Below the pieces are notes generated by a model. It was not told where the DNA came from and searched no databases. It saw nothing but the letters and a program-made list of their open reading frames with translations. The translations under genes and the position numbers were made by a program. A stretch of DNA of 64,000 bases from Alteromonas halophila. Its GTDB lineage: Bacteria; Pseudomonadota; Gammaproteobacteria; Enterobacterales; Alteromonadaceae. Below, one piece after another: positions 46,101 to 55,491 of the stretch (position 1 is the first letter of the stretch; each line of letters starts with the position of its first letter). The stretch is from positions 496,001 through 560,000 of the forward strand of contig NZ_BMXP01000002.1 of assembly GCF_014651815.1 (NCBI RefSeq). The letters are read 5' to 3'.

Positions 46101-48875
46101 TTAAAAGGTGGCACGTACGCCCAGCGCGTACCTTGCACCGTCATCCACCAGTTGCACGAATTGTTCTTCGTAGCGACCATGGCGACGCAGCTCTTCGCCC
46201 GTCACGTTAATCCCTTCGAAGAATACTGTGAATGTTTCGTCAATGTCGTAGCTGGCGCTGACATCAACCTGGCCGTACGTCTCGGTATAACGAGGCTCTA
46301 CACCACCAAGCGGACTGACCACATTTTGCATAAAGCCTTCACGGTTGTTGTAGGCAACACGCGCCTGGAAGCCGTCCTGTTCGTAAAACACGGTCAGGTT
46401 TTGCGAGTCACCAAGCCCTTCCAGTGCGAATACCTGTGAGGTATCGTCTTTGTCCAGTTCGGCATCACTGTTTACAACGGTAGCATTGGCCTGAATACCA
46501 AAGCCGTTTTCGAAGGTATGCAGCCAGGCCAGTTCAATACCGTCCACATTGGCGGTCTCGCCGTTACGCGGACGGCGTACATTGAACTCGTAGGCACCGG
46601 AATCCAGACTCTGGGTTTCAGGCTCTACGGTCGCTACTATGAAGTCCTCCACTTCTTTCTGGAATACCGCAGCAGCGATGTAGCTGGTGTCGTCATAATA
46701 CCACTCCAGCGACAAGTCCCAGTTGGTTGACAAAAATGGCTTCAGCTCAGTATTACCGGCCTGCGCCTGGAGATTACCCGGGCGAGCGGTGGTCACATTG
46801 AATACCGGTACCAGGTCACCCATAGTCGGACGGGTCAGTGTCTGAGAATAGGCGTAGCGCAGCAGCAGATCATCGGTCAGGCTGAGTTTCGCGTTCAAGT
46901 TTGGCAGCAGGTTGGAGTAGCTGTTTGTTTCGCTGACCGGTGTCCCACCTTCAGTGGCGTAAATGGCATTCAAATCCGATGGATCGTTAGGTACCGGCTG
47001 CAGATCCTGCAGTACCCGACCAATACCATCGACGCTGGTATCGGTTTCGCTATAACGCACGCCCAGGTTTACATCCAGCAACATGTCAGAGATTTCCGTT
47101 TCAAAGAAAAACTGCATGTAGGCACTCATGACCTCTTCTTCTACGACAAAGGAGTCACTGGCACGCGTTGGATTTGCCAGGTTTGTGGCATCCAGTGCGG
47201 CGCGCACTTCGGCAAACGATTGCCCCGTCGCGTCAGCCACCTGTTGTGCAGCTTCATCTGACAATGCGTAGTCAAAGAAATCCTGCGGATCATAGGTCAG
47301 CCACTGATCTGGCACGCCGCCAAAGAAATTGTCGGCGTTGAACACACTCAACAGCTCATCCGGGAGGTCATGCTGATAGCCACAGTAGATGCCGCAGGAG
47401 TCGGCGGCCAGGCGGCTGTTGTCCTTTTCGCGATCCTGGAAGTACAGGCCGAATTCCATTTTGGTGAACGCGGTGATGGCATCCGGTAGCCATTCGAAGT
47501 CGACCCGGTATTCGCTGATGGTATCTTCGGTGTCAAAGCCGTTTCGTTCGTTGTAGTGCATTCGCCCCAGTGAGGGGTCGAGCAACGCTTCATTCCCGCC
47601 CTGTACCTGTAGCGAGGGGGTGCTGCCAGAGTAGTCGACGCTGTAAGCATTATTGTAACCCACCACGGTAAAGAAGTTGTTACCACCAGAATTGTCTTCT
47701 GCGGTGGACGTTGACAGGTCAAAAACGGCCGTCAAAGAGTCATTCACCAGCCATTCGAAGTTCGCACCGAAGGCCATGATTTCGACATCACGCCCATAAC
47801 GGCGACGAATAAAGTCTGTGGCTCCGCCCACGCCATCAACCAGGGTACTGTCCAGCGTTTGCACGCTGCCGAGGTCTGTGAAGCTCAGGTTATCCAGGTT
47901 GCTGTCGGTAAACCAGTGGCCGACGCTGTGGGCATCAGAGTCTACTTCAAACTTAGAGTAGAGACCGTCCAGGGTCAGTGTCATCCGGTCGCTGGGCGCG
48001 TACTGGAATACCAGGTTGGCGCTGGTACGTTCGCGGTCAACTAAATCGACAATCTGGTCAAAGTTTTGAGGGACAAACACGTTATTGAACTGAGCGGAAT
48101 CGGCGTAGGCCGGATTATCCAGTTCAGACCGGTTGGTAATGTTTACGCCGGGACGCCAGTAACGGGTCTCCAGCATATTAGTTTGCGCTTTACGTTGCTG
48201 AAAAGACGCAGCAGCCAAAAGGCCCATGGTGCCATCGGCAAACGTGTTAGAAATCAGACCCGACATTTGCGGTGTGGTTTCTTCTGAAATCTCTTCGTAC
48301 ATGCCTTTTACACTGGCAGCCGCAGTAAAGCCATCGTAGTTAAACGGACGGGCGGTGGAGACTTCAACGGTTGCGCCGATTCCGCCCTCCTGCATGGATG
48401 CCATCGGGCTTTTATAAACGGTTGCGCCGCTGATGAGTTCTGCGGGCAAGGTATCGAACGAGAACTCACGCCCCTGGTTTTCAGTTGCAATCTGGCGTCC
48501 GTTTACCAGCACCGTGTTAAATTCAGGGCCAAAGCCACGTACGGTAATGAACTGTCCTTCACCACCGCTGCGGTCAATCGCCACACCGGTAATACGTTGC
48601 AATGACTCTGCTACGTTCTGGTCAGGGAATTTACCAATATCTTCAGCGGTAATGCCGTCTGACACAACGCTGGCTGCTTTTTTATCCAGCATTGAGGCTT
48701 TAAGTGAACTGGTGAAACCGCGAACTTCGATGACCTCGACGTCATCATCGGGGGTATTATCAGCCGGTGTTTGAGCGAGGGCCGCAGGCGCATGCAATGC
48801 ACAGGCGACAGCAGCACCTAACAACGTGCGTTTTGTAAACGGAATAGCATGATTTGTAGTGGTTTTATGTTTCAC
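46101..48875 (-). CDS. TonB-dependent receptor, probable oligogalactoside transporter
   Basis: A 924-residue outer-membrane TonB-dependent receptor. Seen: signal peptide (RTLLGAAVACALHAPAALA), TonB-box-like DVEVIEVRGF, plug domain (SDGITAEDIGKFPDQNVAESLQRITGVAIDR, VRGFGPEFNTVLVNGRQIAT), and a large beta-barrel ending in a C-terminal aromatic GVRATF. It belongs to the proteobacterial sugar-specific subclass with the FPDQNVAESLQR signature. GTG start with GGAG upstream. A strong operator-like site lies 170 bp upstream. Substrate inferred from the galactoside enzymes. Confidence 0.93.
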   Translation of the reverse strand: MKHKTTTNHAIPFTKRTLLGAAVACALHAPAALAQTPADNTPDDDVEVIEVRGFTSSLKASMLDKKAASVVSDGITAEDIGKFPDQNVAESLQRITGVAIDRSGGEGQFITVRGFGPEFNTVLVNGRQIATENQGREFSFDTLPAELISGATVYKSPMASMQEGGIGATVEVSTARPFNYDGFTAAASVKGMYEEISEETTPQMSGLISNTFADGTMGLLAAASFQQRKAQTNMLETRYWRPGVNITNRSELDNPAYADSAQFNNVFVPQNFDQIVDLVDRERTSANLVFQYAPSDRMTLTLDGLYSKFEVDSDAHSVGHWFTDSNLDNLSFTDLGSVQTLDSTLVDGVGGATDFIRRRYGRDVEIMAFGANFEWLVNDSLTAVFDLSTSTAEDNSGGNNFFTVVGYNNAYSVDYSGSTPSLQVQGGNEALLDPSLGRMHYNERNGFDTEDTISEYRVDFEWLPDAITAFTKMEFGLYFQDREKDNSRLAADSCGIYCGYQHDLPDELLSVFNADNFFGGVPDQWLTYDPQDFFDYALSDEAAQQVADATGQSFAEVRAALDATNLANPTRASDSFVVEEEVMSAYMQFFFETEISDMLLDVNLGVRYSETDTSVDGIGRVLQDLQPVPNDPSDLNAIYATEGGTPVSETNSYSNLLPNLNAKLSLTDDLLLRYAYSQTLTRPTMGDLVPVFNVTTARPGNLQAQAGNTELKPFLSTNWDLSLEWYYDDTSYIAAAVFQKEVEDFIVATVEPETQSLDSGAYEFNVRRPRNGETANVDGIELAWLHTFENGFGIQANATVVNSDAELDKDDTSQVFALEGLGDSQNLTVFYEQDGFQARVAYNNREGFMQNVVSPLGGVEPRYTETYGQVDVSASYDIDETFTVFFEGINVTGEELRRHGRYEEQFVQLVDDGARYALGVRATF

Positions 48876-49046
48876 TGTGGTTTCTCCGTGTGTGTAGGCA
48901 ACTTGTAGCCGTTACGCCAGGCAACGAAATGTTTCAAGCTACCAGGTAAGCTTGTTTAACAATAAGTTCACACGGTTTGGCCTGTATAGATTCGGTTATT
49001 ATTGTTCGCATATGAATCTAAGGGCTAAACCGTTGTAAACCGTAAA

Positions 49047-49062
49047 GGTGAAACGTTTACCT
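49047..49062. promoter_or_regulatory. Candidate GalR-type operator upstream of TonB receptor
   Basis: GGTGAAACGTTTACCT, CG-centred. It sits 170 bp before the receptor GTG inside a 286-bp A/T-rich region that otherwise shows no gene. The longest leader in the locus. Confidence 0.7.
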
Positions 49063-49161
49063 TTCACGTGCATTAACACACAAAATTTATGTAATTACAA
49101 TGTTAAATTAAACTTTTTTTGTACAAAAATATAACAAGGCAATAATGTCGGGTGAGCGCTG

Positions 49162-50646
49162 TTAACAGCAGCGAATACGTTCTACTGCGCTTTTCCAGCC
49201 TGCATAGAGGTGATCGCGTCGTGATGGCGGCATTGTCGGTTCAAATGTTTGTCCACATTGCCAAAGCTGGGTAAGCGTATTCATTGAAGTGAATGCGCCG
49301 GTTTGCAGGCCAGCCAGAAAGGCCGCTCCCAGTGCGGTTGTTTCTGTAACCTCAGGTCGGGTAACTGTCACACCAAGTATGTCAGCCAGTGACTTCATCA
49401 GGTAATCGTTGCTTGCCATGCCTCCGTCGACACGCAGGCACAGAGGCGAGACACCGTCACTTTGCAGCGCGCACTGTAAATCCCGGGTCTGATAGCAGAC
49501 TGACAAAAGTCCTGCGGCAATAATTTCTTTTATCCCGGTATCGCGGGTCAGACCCAGAATTGCTCCCCGTGCCTGTGGATCCCAGTAAGGCGCGCCAAGG
49601 CCGGTGAATGCAGGGATCAGGTAAACACTGCTGTCAGCGGGCGCGTCCAGAGCCAGCTGTGCAGAATCGGCAACATTATCCAGCAGTTTAAGTCCGTCAC
49701 GCAGCCACTGCATCGTGGCACCAGCCATAAAAATGCTGCCTTCCAGTGCATAGGTGACCTCTCCGTTAAGACGGTAGCCGACAGTTGTAAGCAGGCGATG
49801 TTGTGATGACACGGGCGTAGTACCGGTATTCAGCATCATAAAACCTCCGGTACCGAAGGTACTTTTGGTCATACCCGGTTCAAAGCAGGCCTGGCCGATC
49901 AGTGCTGCCTGCTGGTCACCCGCAACGCCGGTGACAGGAATTGCAGCGCCTAACAGCGATACGTCAAGCTCAGCAAACTGATCGGCACAATCCAGCACCG
50001 TGGGCAGCATGGCTGGCGGTATGTTGAACAAATCCAGTAGTTTTTGATCCCAGCACTGTTTGTGAATATCAAACAGCAAGGTGCGTGATGCATTGGTGGC
50101 ATCGGTAACATGCGATGTACCACCGCTCAGTCGCCAGATTAAAAAACTGTCAACAGTACCGAACAGCAATTCCCCGGCCTCTGCCTGGGCTCTTGCACCA
50201 GGCACATTATCAAGGATCCAGGCAACCTTGGTTGCAGAAAAGTAAGGGTCGGGCAGTAAGCCGGTTGTGGCGCGTATATAGTCTGCTGCTGCCGGATCGT
50301 CTGCAATGGCATTACAGGTGTCCGCTGTGCGACGATCCTGCCATACAATTGCGGGATACACGGGTGAGCCGGTATCCCGGTTCCATACCAGGGTTGTTTC
50401 ACGCTGGTTTGTAATGCCTATTGCATGTATCTGAGCCGCAGAAAGTGTCGCTTGTGCTAACACACCTTTCAGTGAGGACAGCACGCTTTGCCAGATAGCT
50501 TCGGGATCTTGTTCAACCCAGCCGTTTTCAGGACAGGACGGTGTGACGGGGTGCTGGTCCATGGCAATCATTTCACCATGGGAAGAACAAATGATGCTGC
50601 GTGAACTGGTTGTTCCCTGGTCTATGGCAAGAATATACTGCGGCAC
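49162..50646 (-). CDS. glpK: Glycerol kinase
   Basis: A 494-residue FGGY kinase making glycerol-3-P. Seen: ILAIDQGTTSSRSIICSSHGE, GWVEQDPEAIW, AIGITNQRETTLVW, GVAGDQQAALIGQACFEPGMTKSTFGTGGF, and RVDGGMASNDYLMKSLADILG. GTG start with CAGGAG upstream. Divergent from glpR across a 223-bp region containing TTCG-type repeats. No glpF facilitator is adjacent. Confidence 0.97.
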   Translation of the reverse strand: MPQYILAIDQGTTSSRSIICSSHGEMIAMDQHPVTPSCPENGWVEQDPEAIWQSVLSSLKGVLAQATLSAAQIHAIGITNQRETTLVWNRDTGSPVYPAIVWQDRRTADTCNAIADDPAAADYIRATTGLLPDPYFSATKVAWILDNVPGARAQAEAGELLFGTVDSFLIWRLSGGTSHVTDATNASRTLLFDIHKQCWDQKLLDLFNIPPAMLPTVLDCADQFAELDVSLLGAAIPVTGVAGDQQAALIGQACFEPGMTKSTFGTGGFMMLNTGTTPVSSQHRLLTTVGYRLNGEVTYALEGSIFMAGATMQWLRDGLKLLDNVADSAQLALDAPADSSVYLIPAFTGLGAPYWDPQARGAILGLTRDTGIKEIIAAGLLSVCYQTRDLQCALQSDGVSPLCLRVDGGMASNDYLMKSLADILGVTVTRPEVTETTALGAAFLAGLQTGAFTSMNTLTQLWQCGQTFEPTMPPSRRDHLYAGWKSAVERIRCC

Positions 50647-50711
50647 GGCGATTCTCCTGATTTGTTTTTGTTCGCAGTCTGCCTGATTTACACAGGGTTA
50701 ACAATCTTAAA

Positions 50712-50742
50712 TTTTCGAAAACGAAAATTCGGTGTTCGTTTT
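50712..50742. promoter_or_regulatory. Candidate GlpR operators between glpK and glpR
   Basis: TTTTCGAAAACGAAAA at 50712-50727 (6-bp arms around AAAA) followed at once by TTCG and TTCGTTTT (50735-50742). The same TTCGTTT word occurs before glpD, which supports a shared GlpR site. Confidence 0.6.
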
Positions 50743-50869
50743 ATACCTGATTTTGTTCAGATGCTGCCGTATAATCAGATTATTCGTTTGCACAGCCGGG
50801 ACGCTGATTAACCTCTGCTCCCAGAGACTGGCTGTGCGACCCAGCAAATTATGGGATAAACCGGGAACT

Positions 50870-51628
50870 ATGAACCAACCTCAACGTCATCAGAAAATTC
50901 TCAGTCTTATCACGCAGCGCGGCTTTATGACCATTGATGAGCTAGTCGAGCAATGTGCCGTGACGCCCCAGACAATCCGGCGGGATCTCAATCAAATGGC
51001 AGAAAGTGGTGCCGTGAGCCGCTATCATGGCGGGGCTGGGATCAATAAAAGCTGGGAAAACACACCCTACCAGGAACGTAAAAACCATAACCGTCATATA
51101 AAAGAAAAGATTGCGGATGCCGTGGCTGCCATGATCCCGGACGGTGCCTCACTGTTCATTAATATAGGCACCACAACGGAGATGATTGCGGCTAAGTTGC
51201 TTAACCATAAAAATCTTCACATTGTGACAAACAATATCCATGTCGCCAGCACGCTGTCAGTCAAAGAAGACTTCACCGTGATCATTGCTGCCGGTGAAGT
51301 GCGGTATCGGGACGGTGGTATTGTCGGTGAGGCAACCTGTGATTTTATCAGTCAGTTCAGAATGGATTATGGCATTATCGGAATCAGTGGGATCAGTGCA
51401 GACGGTGCGCTGCTTGACTTTGATTACCGGGAGGTCAAGGTTTCTCAAGCGATTCTGAAGCATACCCGACAAACCATTCTGGCCGCCGATCACAGTAAGT
51501 TCGATCGCCAGGCCATGGTTGAGCAGGGTCATCTGTCACAGGTTGACTGTATGGTATGTGATGTCACACCGCCACCGGCCCTAATGAAAATTATGGATGA
51601 AAATAGTATTCGCTTTGTGAAAGCATAA
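50870..51628 (+). CDS. glpR: DeoR-family regulator GlpR
   Basis: A 252-residue DeoR-family repressor of glycerol genes, inactivated by glycerol-3-P in other bacteria. Seen: HTH (RHQKILSLITQRGFMTIDELVEQCAVTPQTIRRDLNQMAESG), YHGGA, and the sugar-phosphate-binding DeoRC domain (FINIGTTTEMIA, IVTNNIHVA, GGIVGE, ILAADHSKF). I start at ATG 50870, where the HTH begins; an open frame back to 50732 is not conserved-looking and overlaps the operator region. Sits between glpK and glpD. Confidence 0.95.
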   Translation: MNQPQRHQKILSLITQRGFMTIDELVEQCAVTPQTIRRDLNQMAESGAVSRYHGGAGINKSWENTPYQERKNHNRHIKEKIADAVAAMIPDGASLFINIGTTTEMIAAKLLNHKNLHIVTNNIHVASTLSVKEDFTVIIAAGEVRYRDGGIVGEATCDFISQFRMDYGIIGISGISADGALLDFDYREVKVSQAILKHTRQTILAADHSKFDRQAMVEQGHLSQVDCMVCDVTPPPALMKIMDENSIRFVKA

Positions 51629-51678
51629 TGTTCGTTTGTTTTCGTTTTTGTTGACACTAACCCATATTGATGTATAAA
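51629..51678 (+). promoter_or_regulatory. glpD promoter with TTCG-repeat operator
   Basis: TTGACA (51651-51656), 16 bp, TATAAA (51673-51678). Immediately upstream, TTCGTTT occurs at 51631 and 51641, exactly 10 bp apart, preceded by ATG. These are likely GlpR half-sites placed to block the -35. Confidence 0.7.
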
Positions 51679-51713
51679 TTACCGTCAACACTTTTTTCAC
51701 AAAGAATGCAGCG

Positions 51714-53237
51714 ATGTCTACCAATGCGACGTCTTCTGAACAATGTGATGTCCTCGTAGTTGGGGGCGGAATTAATGGTGCCGGCATTGCCGCAGATGCC
51801 GCCGGGCGTGGCCTTAAGGTTATGCTTTGCGAGCAAAATGATCTGGGTGGGGCGACGTCGTCGGCATCCAGTAAACTGATTCACGGGGGCCTGAGGTACC
51901 TGGAACATTATGAGTTCCGTCTGGTAAGAGAGGCACTGGCAGAACGCGAGGTCTTACTTGCGAAAGCGCCCCATATTATCTGGCCGTTGCGTTTCAGATT
52001 ACCGCACCAGTCTCATCTGCGTCCGGCGTGGATGATACGGGCTGGGTTATTTCTTTACGATTCCCTTGCCAGGCGAAAGGTTTTGCCGCGCTCACGCCGG
52101 GTAAAGCCCGAAGCCGGAGACCCGCTTAACGCCGACATCAAGACCACCTTTGAGTACTCTGACGGCTGGGTTGATGATGCCCGGCTGGTGGTTCTTAATG
52201 CGATGGCCGCGCGCGACCAGGGGGCGGTAATTCTGCCTCGCACAGAGTGTGTGAGTGCCATTAAGCAGGGCAAGCGCTGGCTGGCAACATTGCAGTCTAA
52301 GGACGGCACAAAGCAGCAGGTGTCTGCACGGTGTATCGTCAATGCTGCTGGCCCCTGGGCCATTTCCTTTCTTGACCGGATGGCGGGAATCACTCCACCC
52401 GGTGCCATGCGTTTGGTTAAGGGCAGCCATATTGTCGTACCGAAAATGTATGACTCGAGCGAAGCTTACATTCTTCAAAACAAAGATAAACGTATTGTTT
52501 TTGTTATTCCTTATGAAGATGACTTTACCCTGATTGGTACTACCGATGAGGATTTTCAGGGGGATCCCGGAAGCGTGGGTATTTCTGACACAGAGACAGA
52601 CTATCTGTTGGATATCGTAAACCACTACTTTACACATTCAGTGGCAAAGCAGGATATTGTGCACACCTACAGTGGCGTGAGACCTTTGCTGGAAGAGGCG
52701 AATGCGACAGCGCAGGAGCTCACCCGTGATTATAAAGTGGTACTAAGCGGCGACGCTGACTCGCCGCTGCTTCTGAATGTTTTCGGCGGCAAAATTACGA
52801 CTTACAGAAAACTAGCCGAGCACGCGGTGAATACGCTGTCGGAGCAGTTCAAAAAAACCGGCCAGCCGTGGACAAAGAGCATGCCGCTGCCCGGGGGCAG
52901 TTTTAGCAGTCAGCAGCAGCTTGGTATGTCATTGAATGATAACTTTCCCTGGTTACCCGCCGCGCTGGCTCGTAGGTATGTGCGGCAATATGGCACGCTG
53001 TGCAAGCACTTCTTAGCCGGTAAGCATTCGCTTAGCGATATGGGTGAGCACTTTGGCGGTGCACTTTATCAGGCTGAAGTAGATTATCTGCGTGCTCATG
53101 AATGGGCGGTCACGGCCGAGGATATTTTATGGCGTCGGACCAAGCTGGGCCTTCGCCTATCGCCAACACAGAAGGCAGCGCTTGAAAGCTACCTTAGCTC
53201 TTACAGTACAGAAGCCTGTCACGGCAAGACCGCATAG
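51714..53237 (+). CDS. glpD: Aerobic glycerol-3-phosphate dehydrogenase
   Basis: A 507-residue membrane-associated FAD enzyme oxidising glycerol-3-P to DHAP with electrons to ubiquinone. Seen: CDVLVVGGGINGAGIAADAAGRGLKVMLCEQNDLGGATSSASSKLIHGGLRYLEHYEFRLV (FAD site and substrate motif), RLVKGSHIVVPK, TYSGVRPLL, and a C-terminal DAO_C domain (AEDILWRRTKLGLRL). SD is weak. Bounded by a promoter and a bidirectional terminator. Confidence 0.97.
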   Translation: MSTNATSSEQCDVLVVGGGINGAGIAADAAGRGLKVMLCEQNDLGGATSSASSKLIHGGLRYLEHYEFRLVREALAEREVLLAKAPHIIWPLRFRLPHQSHLRPAWMIRAGLFLYDSLARRKVLPRSRRVKPEAGDPLNADIKTTFEYSDGWVDDARLVVLNAMAARDQGAVILPRTECVSAIKQGKRWLATLQSKDGTKQQVSARCIVNAAGPWAISFLDRMAGITPPGAMRLVKGSHIVVPKMYDSSEAYILQNKDKRIVFVIPYEDDFTLIGTTDEDFQGDPGSVGISDTETDYLLDIVNHYFTHSVAKQDIVHTYSGVRPLLEEANATAQELTRDYKVVLSGDADSPLLLNVFGGKITTYRKLAEHAVNTLSEQFKKTGQPWTKSMPLPGGSFSSQQQLGMSLNDNFPWLPAALARRYVRQYGTLCKHFLAGKHSLSDMGEHFGGALYQAEVDYLRAHEWAVTAEDILWRRTKLGLRLSPTQKAALESYLSSYSTEACHGKTA

Positions 53238-53252
53238 CAACGCCCGGCCAAT

Positions 53253-53283
53253 AAAAAAGCCGTTCACTATGTGAACGGCTTTT
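53253..53283. terminator. Bidirectional terminator between glpD and degQ
   Basis: A6 then GCCGTTCAC-TAT-GTGAACGGC then TTTT, between convergent genes. Confidence 0.9.
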
Positions 53284-53308
53284 ACTTTACTCAGCTAGCT
53301 TATGTGAC

Positions 53309-54673
53309 TTAACGAATCACCAGATAAAGCGTGGATTTCCCGCGCTTCACGTTCAGGGCTATCACGCCCGATGACTCATCCAGTACGTTTCGGAATTCAG
53401 CCACAGTGTTTACCCGCTGACGGTTTACGCCAACAATCACATCTTCTGGCTGCAGGCCAATGCGTGCAGCGGGCGTCCCCCGCTCAAGTTCAGACACCAC
53501 AACGCCGGTATTGCCCGCGTCATCGCTGCCATTGCTTAAGGTCGCGCCTTCCAGTGCAGGATGTATTTGAGCTGCCGTCACCGTCGATTGTGTGGCGTCA
53601 TCGAGTACTACGTTCACATCCTGTGTTTCTCCTTTGCGCATGATGGTCAGCGTGACTTCGGCACCTGCCCCCATGCTGGCGATACGGGCACGCAGTTCCT
53701 GGAAGCTGTTCAGCTCACGCCCGTTGACGGCAGTGATAATATCCCCGGCCTGCAAGCCAGCTTCTTCGGCTGCCGACTCAGGTTGTACCTCGCTGACAAA
53801 CGCACCCAGATTCACCTCGGCATTCATTGCCTCGGCCAGACCAGCGTCTACGTCGTTGCCCAGGATCCCCAGCAAGCCACGGCGGACTTCGCCAAACTCG
53901 GCAATTTGATCAACTAAGCTCTTCATCATGTTGGCGGGAATGGCAAAACCGATACCCACGTTGCCACCATTCGGCCCAAAGATAGCGGTATTAATGCCTA
54001 CCAGTTCACCATTTAAGTTAACCAGTGCGCCGCCAGAATTGCCGCGGTTGATGGCCGCGTCGGTCTGAATAAAATCTTCATAGCCGCCAATGTTCAGCCC
54101 GGAACGGCCAAGAGCACTCACAATGCCAGACGTAACCGTTTGCGACAAACCGAAAGGATTGCCAATGGCTACCACAAAATCGCCGACCCGGGTTTTGTCT
54201 GAATCGGCAAGGGGTAATGCGGTGAGGTTATCAGGCGACACTTTTAACAGTGCAATATCGCTTTGCTCGTCGGCCCCCAGCTTTTTCGCCTGAAGCTCCC
54301 GGCCATCGGTCAGTTTGACCGTAATTTCGTCGGCATTATCAACAACATGATTGTTGGTCACAATGTAGCCCTTGTCGGCATCAATGATGACACCCGAGCC
54401 TAATCCGCGGAAGGGCCGCTCCTGCATCTGCTCCTGTGGGCCGCCGAAGAAATAGCGAAACATTTCCGGCACCCGCTGACGTGCAGTCTGTGTACCCTCA
54501 ACAGCAATACTCACCACCGCTGGCGTCGCTTCTTCCAGCATTGGTGCCAGCGAGGGAACCTCCTGCTTTTTATCACCGAAAAATGGCAGGGCGGCACTGG
54601 CTGATACGGTCAGACCCAGTGAACTAACGACGACGGAAGTAACTACCGCCCATTGGCGAAACGTCTTTTTCAT
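53309..54673 (-). CDS. degQ: Periplasmic Do-family serine protease/chaperone DegQ
   Basis: A 454-residue DegQ/DegP-family protease for misfolded envelope proteins. Seen: signal peptide (AVVTSVVVSSLGLTVSASA), His in VTNNHVV, Asp in SDIALLKV, Ser in NRGNSGGALV, and two PDZ domains (about 260-355 and 370-454). No long Q-linker typical of DegP, so DegQ is favoured. Lies about 25 kb from degS, its usual neighbour, and 100 bp after zapG. Confidence 0.94.
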   Translation of the reverse strand: MKKTFRQWAVVTSVVVSSLGLTVSASAALPFFGDKKQEVPSLAPMLEEATPAVVSIAVEGTQTARQRVPEMFRYFFGGPQEQMQERPFRGLGSGVIIDADKGYIVTNNHVVDNADEITVKLTDGRELQAKKLGADEQSDIALLKVSPDNLTALPLADSDKTRVGDFVVAIGNPFGLSQTVTSGIVSALGRSGLNIGGYEDFIQTDAAINRGNSGGALVNLNGELVGINTAIFGPNGGNVGIGFAIPANMMKSLVDQIAEFGEVRRGLLGILGNDVDAGLAEAMNAEVNLGAFVSEVQPESAAEEAGLQAGDIITAVNGRELNSFQELRARIASMGAGAEVTLTIMRKGETQDVNVVLDDATQSTVTAAQIHPALEGATLSNGSDDAGNTGVVVSELERGTPAARIGLQPEDVIVGVNRQRVNTVAEFRNVLDESSGVIALNVKRGKSTLYLVIR

Positions 54674-54757
54674 ATCCGCTTACACTCCTCATGATGATTG
54701 CGATATGTTGTTAATAAGGAAGATTTATTCGCATATTCCTTAAAAAAAGACTCAGGA

Positions 54758-54777
54758 AGCCGGGTAAAGTTCCGGCT
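54758..54777 (-). terminator. Possible weak terminator between zapG and degQ
   Basis: On the minus strand, AGCCGG...CCGGCT with an 8-base loop, then 6 bases and T7. It overlaps the zapG stop by 2 bases. Confidence 0.4.
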
Positions 54778-55219
54778 AGCCTTTTTTATCTGCGGCAGGC
54801 TGACTATTTCCTCCGACGAACAAACCCGACCCTTCTTTGGCAAAATCTCTGGGTTGAGTGTCAGCGACATGCGCGGGTTTGGCTTTTTCCTTACCCTGCA
54901 GGTTATTGCGCAGATAACTGGAGGCCTGCTCCCCGTAAAAAGGAACGCCGGGCGTATCCTCATCGGCATTTGGCCCCAGTAAGGCTTCATATTCTTCTAC
55001 CTGCTGGCGCAACGTCTGACACTGGCTTTCAATGGCTGACAACGACTGCCGGGTTTGATGAATATGATGATCAGCCTGCTGTGCCATCAGCTCTTTGACG
55101 TTTTTCTCAGCAATTTCCACTGCCTGTTGTGAACTGGATTTGGTGTATATATATCGTGCAACGAAAAAGCCGATTATCAGACCGACTACTAACAGTGCCA
55201 GAGGAATTATTACGTCCAT
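54776..55219 (-). CDS. zapG: Cell-division-associated membrane protein ZapG (YhcB, DUF1043)
   Basis: A 147-residue inner-membrane protein: one N-terminal helix (VIIPLALLVVGLIIGFFVARYIYT), a coiled-coil region (about 30-80), and a GVPFYGEQASSYLR-type conserved segment with a disordered tail. In E. coli YhcB/ZapG links division and envelope synthesis. Neighbour order zapG-degQ matches E. coli. Confidence 0.92.
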   Translation of the reverse strand: MDVIIPLALLVVGLIIGFFVARYIYTKSSSQQAVEIAEKNVKELMAQQADHHIHQTRQSLSAIESQCQTLRQQVEEYEALLGPNADEDTPGVPFYGEQASSYLRNNLQGKEKAKPAHVADTQPRDFAKEGSGLFVGGNSQPAADKKG

Positions 55220-55335
55220 TCAGATCTCCGGTTAGACATTCTTTTAACGTTAGAAAGTTAGCGGACGCCGCTATACCACTTATTGCTGCGTCTATACGTT
55301 GACTATAGCAATAGAGCTTACTTTTCGCGTCTGAT

Positions 55336-55361
55336 GTTATAAAACCACGCGAATTTATAAC
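55336..55361. repeat. 8-bp inverted repeat upstream of zapE
   Basis: GTTATAAA and TTTATAAC separated by 10 bp; the spacing would put both arms on one face of the helix. Lies in the 272-bp divergent region between zapG and zapE. TTATACT at 55384-55390 may be a -10 for zapE. Confidence 0.4.
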
Positions 55362-55491
55362 GATGTAGCCGCTCTACATAGAGGTTATACTGATTCTACC
55401 GTGATTTACTCGTAAATTAAGGTCATAATTGCAATTTTCAAGCAGGTCAGCGCAGCTGGCCTTCATTTTCGTATAAGGAGCAACACTGGCG

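Noticed and set aside
49158..49169. Perfect palindrome GCTGTTAACAGC at the glpK stop as a terminator
   Set aside because: No loop and no T tract; it overlaps the coding end and is probably coincidental.
52092..52637. A 181-codon minus-strand frame inside glpD
   Set aside because: Shadow of the glpD frame; no promoter, SD or motif.
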